Positions 13,129-16,138 of a stretch of 16,138 bases of DNA are shown here, in pieces. The stretch lies in NCBI GenBank assembly GCA_903928275.1, contig CAIYQJ010000352.1, positions 1 through 16,138 of the forward strand. The letters run 5' to 3'. The notes beneath the pieces are model-generated. The model was given only the letters and a program-made list of their open reading frames with translations, ran no database searches and had not been told where the DNA came from. The position numbers and the translations under genes are program-made. How positions within the stretch are numbered: the first letter of the stretch is position 1; each line of letters opens with the position of its first letter. Origin of the DNA: an uncultured Chloroflexota bacterium. Its GTDB lineage: Bacteria > Chloroflexota > Limnocylindria > Limnocylindrales > CSP1-4.

Positions 13129-14700
13129 GTGACCGCGGGCCTGGCCGCCGCGCTCGAGCGATACGAGGCGGTCATCGGGATCGAGGTGCACTGCCAGGTG
13201 CGCACCGCGACGAAGATGTTCTGTGCGTGCGCCGCCGACGCCGATCCGGACGAGGGAGCGCCCAACTCCCGGACCTGCCCGGTCTGCCTGGGGCTGCCCG
13301 GTGCCCTGCCGGTCATCAACCGTCGCGCGGTGGAGCACGTGCTCGCGACCGGCCTCGCGATCGGTGCCACGGTCCCGTCGGCCACGCGGTGGGACCGCAA
13401 GAACTACTTCTACCCGGACCTCCCCAAGGGCTACCAGATCAGCCAGCTCGATCTGCCGCTCGCGTCGCACGGAAGCCTCACGTTCGACACGAGCGCCGGC
13501 GAGCGAACGATCGGGATCCGCCGCGCCCACCTCGAGGAGGACACGGCCCGCCTCATCCACGCGACGGACCCGGACGGCCGGAAAGTGAGCCTCCTCGACT
13601 TCGATCGCTCCGGCATGCCGCTCATGGAGATCGTGACCGAGCCCGACGTTCGCACCGCCGAAGAGGCGCGCCGGTACGCGGAGGAGCTCCAGCGGCTGCT
13701 GCGGTACATCGGCGTGTCGGACGCGGACATGGAGCGGGGCCAGATGCGCGTCGAGGCGAACGTGAGCATCCGCCCACGGGGCACGGAGCCGTTCGGGACG
13801 CGCGTCGAGGTGAAGAACATGAACTCGTTCCGCTCCGTGGAGCGGGCGATCGAGTTCGAGATCGAGCGACAGGCGGCCGCGATCGACGCCGGGGAGACGA
13901 TCCGCCAGGTGACGCGGGGTTGGGACGATGACCGCGGCATCACCTACGTCATGCGCTCGAAGGAGGACTCCGAGGACTACCGGTACTTCCCGGAGCCGGA
14001 CCTGCCTCCGCTGCGCGTCGACGCGGCCTGGCTCGCGGAGATCGCCGCGGGGCTCCCGGAGCTGCCGGCGGCCCGCCGGGCGCGCTACGCGGGCACACTC
14101 GGCCTGTCTGCGTATGACGCGGGCGTCCTCACCGCCACGCGCGAGACATCCGACTACTTCGACGCCGCCCTCGCCGTCGCCGCGGCGGCGACACCCGGGA
14201 CCGCGGCGGGAGGGACCGCGGCGGGAGGGACCGCGGCGGATCCCGTCGTCTCGCCCAAGGCTCTCGCGAACTGGATCACCGGCGAGCTCACCCGCCTCGT
14301 GAACGCGGCGGCCGGCGCGGACCGCGGCAGGATCGACCGGTCCGGGATCGCGCCCGCCGACCTCGTCGCGCTCGTGCGGCTCGTGGAGAGCGGGGAGATC
14401 TCCGGGACGTCGGCGAAGGAGGCCCTCGCCGAAGCGTTCGAGTCGCGCCGGCCGCCGGCCGACATCGTGGCCGACCGCGGGATGCGCCGGATCTCCGACG
14501 CGGACGCCATCGGGGCGGTCGTGTCCGACGTCGTCGCGGCGAACCCGGCCGCGGTCGCCGATTACCGCGCCGGGAAGGAGCAGGCGGTCGGGTTCCTCGT
14601 CGGCCAGGTCATGAAGCGGACGGGCGGGCGTGCGGACGCCGCCCTCGCGCGAACGGTCCTGCGCGCTCACCTCGACGCCGACGGCTCGCAGGGAGGCTGA
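13129..14700 (+). CDS. gatB: Asp-tRNA(Asn)/Glu-tRNA(Gln) amidotransferase subunit B
   Basis: GatB binds the mischarged tRNA and activates its Glu or Asp side chain with ATP for amidation. The 523-residue product shows the GatB signature YEAVIGIEVHCQVRTATKMF, a Cys set typical of zinc-binding GatBs (C32, C34, C50, C53), RKNYFYPDLPKGYQISQ, EEDTARLIH, DFDRSGMPLMEIVTEPD, GQMRVEANVSIRP, VEVKNMNSFRSVERAIEFE, and the C-terminal GatB/YqeY tail domain (ISGTSAKEALAEAF ... DADAIGAVVSDVVAANP ... FLVGQVMKRTGGRAD) that contacts tRNA. An Ala/Gly/Thr loop between core and tail (around 14197-14240) is expanded by a 15-bp repeat. The GTG start lies 2 nt after the aminotransferase stop, with GGGGG upstream. Whether it makes Gln-tRNA, Asn-tRNA or both depends on the synthetases elsewhere in the genome. 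Confidence 0.97.
   Translation: MTAGLAAALERYEAVIGIEVHCQVRTATKMFCACAADADPDEGAPNSRTCPVCLGLPGALPVINRRAVEHVLATGLAIGATVPSATRWDRKNYFYPDLPKGYQISQLDLPLASHGSLTFDTSAGERTIGIRRAHLEEDTARLIHATDPDGRKVSLLDFDRSGMPLMEIVTEPDVRTAEEARRYAEELQRLLRYIGVSDADMERGQMRVEANVSIRPRGTEPFGTRVEVKNMNSFRSVERAIEFEIERQAAAIDAGETIRQVTRGWDDDRGITYVMRSKEDSEDYRYFPEPDLPPLRVDAAWLAEIAAGLPELPAARRARYAGTLGLSAYDAGVLTATRETSDYFDAALAVAAAATPGTAAGGTAAGGTAADPVVSPKALANWITGELTRLVNAAAGADRGRIDRSGIAPADLVALVRLVESGEISGTSAKEALAEAFESRRPPADIVADRGMRRISDADAIGAVVSDVVAANPAAVADYRAGKEQAVGFLVGQVMKRTGGRADAALARTVLRAHLDADGSQGG
14197..14240. repeat. 15-bp tandem repeat, about 2.9 copies, inside gatB
   Basis: GGGACCGCGGCGGGA occurs at 14197-14211 and 14212-14226, and as a 14-nt version at 14227-14240. 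It encodes the loop TAAGGTAAGGTAA between the catalytic core and the tail domains, where other GatBs have a short linker. The 15-bp unit keeps the frame. Confidence 0.92.
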
Positions 14701-14715
14701 CGCGAGGTGGGCCCG

Positions 14716-14982
14716 GTGAACCTGCTCCTCTGGGCGATCGGCGTCGTCCTCATCGTCGTGGGCTACACGCGCGCGGCCCCGGCGTGGCGGCGCTACAGCG
14801 CGCTGCGCGCCCAGGACCAGAACGTCCAGCGCTACGAGCAGTGGCGCGGCGGGCCGCGCGACGACGGCCGGACCGGGGCGTCGGTGGCGATGGCGCTGCT
14901 CCAGCGGACCGCCCGGACGTGGGGCGCCGTGGCGGTCGCCGGCTTTGTGCTCGTGTTCCTCGGGTTCCTCGTCCGCCTCTGA
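14716..14982 (+). CDS. Small protein with two predicted membrane helices
   Basis: An 88-residue protein I do not recognise. A hydrophobic helix begins at the N-terminus (NLLLWAIGVVLIVVGY, residues 2-17) and another ends the protein (VAVAGFVLVFLGFLV, about 72-86), with a charged hydrophilic stretch of about 50 residues between them (RRYSALRAQDQNVQRYEQWRGG...). It is probably an inner-membrane hairpin protein. GTG 14716 is preferred because GAGGTGG ends 5 nt upstream; an in-frame GTG at 14707 would add three residues. It follows gatB by 15 nt and looks like the last gene of that cluster, and it ends 4 nt from the convergent CoA-binding gene. The conserved function is unknown; association with GatCAB is positional only. 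Confidence 0.75.
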   Translation: MNLLLWAIGVVLIVVGYTRAAPAWRRYSALRAQDQNVQRYEQWRGGPRDDGRTGASVAMALLQRTARTWGAVAVAGFVLVFLGFLVRL

Positions 14983-14986
14983 CCGA

Positions 14987-15493
14987 TCAGTCGGCGCGCA
15001 CCGTCGCGCCGAAGATGCGGGCGACCTCGACGAGCGAGCAACGGTCCATCACGACGAGGAGCCCTCCCGCGGTGGCGATCCGGGCGGCCTCCCAGCTCAC
15101 GATCCCCAGCTGCAGCCACAGGCACCTGGTCCCGCCGACCTCGACGGCCTCCCGGGCGTGCGCCGGGCACGCCTCCGCCCGACGGAAGATGTCCACGATG
15201 TCGAACGGCCCCGTCTCGGCGACGGCTGCCGCGAGCGTCGGGTAAGCACGGCTCCCCGCGATCTCCTCGGCCACCGGGGTCACCGGGACCGCGTCCCAGC
15301 CACGGGCGCGGAGCGCGACGAGCACGTCGTGCGAGGGGCGCCCCGGCCGCGGCGACGCGCCGATCACCGCGATCCGACGGCTGGACCGCAGCAGCGACTC
15401 GATCCCCGCGTCGTCGAGCAAAGGGACGGGGCCGCGGCCCTCCTCGAGGTCGAGCATCTCGCGGGCCCGCCGGCGATCGTCGGCGTCCGTCAT
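14987..15493 (-). CDS. CoA-binding domain protein (CoA_binding_2, YccU type)
   Basis: A 168-residue Rossmann-fold protein of the succinyl-CoA-synthetase-like CoA-binding group. Seen: the nucleotide-binding turn RRIAVIGASPRPGRPSHDV (residues 39-57), DAVPVTPVAEEIAGSRAYPTLAAA, FDIVDIFRRAEACPAHAREAVEVG, LWLQLGIVSWEAARIATAGGLLVVMDRC (MDRC at 149-152), all characteristic of the family. Relatives bind CoA, but their physiological role is not settled. About 35 charged residues precede the domain. The start ATG 15493 has AGGAGG a few bases upstream. It lies 46 nt downstream of the CopD-like gene on the same strand and is probably cotranscribed with it. Confidence 0.92.
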   Translation of the reverse strand: MTDADDRRRAREMLDLEEGRGPVPLLDDAGIESLLRSSRRIAVIGASPRPGRPSHDVLVALRARGWDAVPVTPVAEEIAGSRAYPTLAAAVAETGPFDIVDIFRRAEACPAHAREAVEVGGTRCLWLQLGIVSWEAARIATAGGLLVVMDRCSLVEVARIFGATVRAD

Positions 15494-15539
15494 CGCGTCC
15501 TCCTGCCCTCCCCGGGGTGGCCGGCGCCGTCGGCGGCGA

Positions 15540-16058
15540 TCAGAACCCGAACCGCATGAGGATCATGCACGTGAACACCGCGACGAAGAGCACGAGCTGG
15601 ACGATGGACCACGTGCGGAGCCGGCCCGTCAGCGCGGAGAACGCGGCGGGTGGCGGCCCGCCCGTCGAGGCGTAGCTCCAGAGCGCGTCGTCGCCGTAGA
15701 GCTTCCGCATCGTGCGAACGATGGCGCCGTCGCCGACCGCCGCGATCGCGATCGCGAGGACGATCGAGAGCGACCAGGTCATCCCGTACTGCGACGCGAA
15801 GTCGAAGCCGGTCCCAGCCGCGTTCCGCGGTCCCCACGCGATCCCGCGGACCACGCCGAGGACGATGACGATCAATGCCGCCGCGCGCATGAGCATGGCC
15901 ATCCGCGGCGCGAGCCTGCGCCCGAAGTCACGGCTCGACGCCGGCGGTGCCTCGTGCAGAGTGGGCATGACCACGAAGTCGAGGAACATCGTGCCGCCGA
16001 ACCAGAAGACCGCGACGATGACGTGCAGCCACTGCACGCCGAACTCGAGCCAGTCCAT
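15540..16058 (-). CDS. CopD/HemJ-like integral membrane protein
   Basis: A 172-residue protein with four predicted membrane helices (about residues 10-32, 53-75, 93-112 and 150-170). The first helix, WLHVIVAVFWFGGTMFLDFVVMP, carries the His (H12) and W-x-GG pattern of CopD-type copper-resistance membrane proteins and related HemJ/DUF2269-like families, and a conserved Arg-rich segment precedes helix 2 (RRLAPRMAMLMR). Heme or copper handling is possible, but the ligands cannot be confirmed from this sequence. ATG 16058 is chosen because GAGAGGG lies 5 nt upstream and the hydrophobic fold begins at once; an upstream in-frame start at 16097 would add 13 residues. It is the first gene of a two-gene minus-strand unit with the CoA-binding protein. 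A weak -10 (TAGGAT, minus strand, 16112-16107) lies upstream. Confidence 0.83.
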   Translation of the reverse strand: MDWLEFGVQWLHVIVAVFWFGGTMFLDFVVMPTLHEAPPASSRDFGRRLAPRMAMLMRAAALIVIVLGVVRGIAWGPRNAAGTGFDFASQYGMTWSLSIVLAIAIAAVGDGAIVRTMRKLYGDDALWSYASTGGPPPAAFSALTGRLRTWSIVQLVLFVAVFTCMILMRFGF

Positions 16059-16138
16059 CAAACCCTCTCTCGCCGGCGGCCGGCCTGCGGCCGTCACGCC
16101 GACCCCATCCTACGTTCCGCGGCGCCCCCGCGGCGCCC

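Noticed and set aside
16077..16138. 6-bp hairpin at 16077-16093 and GCGGCGCCC direct repeat at the right edge.
   Set aside because: Short, GC-only and cut by the window end; no function can be supported.

Overview
The window is about 16 kb of very GC-rich bacterial chromosome, roughly 70 % G+C by eye, densely packed with genes. The content is mostly housekeeping: a chaperonin, DNA-repair enzymes and the tRNA-dependent amidotransferase. A GroEL ending in DMDF, an LppX/LprG-like lipoprotein, GatCAB, frequent GTG starts and what look like leaderless transcripts suggest a high-GC Chloroflexota (Limnocylindria/Ellin6529-like) or, less likely, an actinobacterium. This placement is inference; no rRNA or other phylogenetic marker was compared.

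Layout. (1) 1-1525: groEL, cut by the left edge, followed by two strong hairpins (1544-1621). (2) 1761-2725: a divergent regulatory unit, with an 82-residue CxCG mini-protein on the minus strand and a TetR-family repressor on the plus strand. They share a 20-bp near-perfect palindrome lying between the -35 and -10 of the tetR promoter. (3) 2845-3753: a secreted LppX/LprG-type lipoprotein, closed by a 14-bp hairpin. (4) 3909-8980: a UvrD/PcrA helicase overlapping ligA by ATGA. (5) 9019-9882 (minus): a two-domain GNAT acetyltransferase convergent with ligA and divergent from gatC. (6) 9944-14982: gatC, gatA, a class I aminotransferase, gatB and a small two-helix membrane protein, tightly spaced on one strand. 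(7) 14987-16058 (minus): a CopD-like membrane protein followed by a CoA_binding_2 (YccU-type) protein, convergent with the gat cluster.

How they work together. The helicase and ligase are both repair/replication enzymes and are translationally coupled. GatCAB makes Gln-tRNA(Gln) and/or Asn-tRNA(Asn) by transamidation. The aminotransferase inside its operon probably acts on the Glu/Asp pool, though its substrate cannot be read from sequence. The order pcrA-ligA-...-gatC-gatA-gatB resembles the Bacillus arrangement, so it may be an old gene neighbourhood.

No phage, transposon, CRISPR array, rRNA or tRNA was seen, and no overtly new multi-gene system. The most interesting signals are regulatory: three genes (tetR, the helicase, gatC) each have a TANNNT -10 box exactly 6 nt before the start codon and no Shine-Dalgarno, as expected for leaderless mRNAs. 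Next come the tetR/mini-protein operator region, in-frame minisatellites inside ligA and gatB, and a repeated gene-junction sequence in the gat operon. No stretch of more than 300 bases lacks a gene; the longest, 1526-1760, holds hairpins only.
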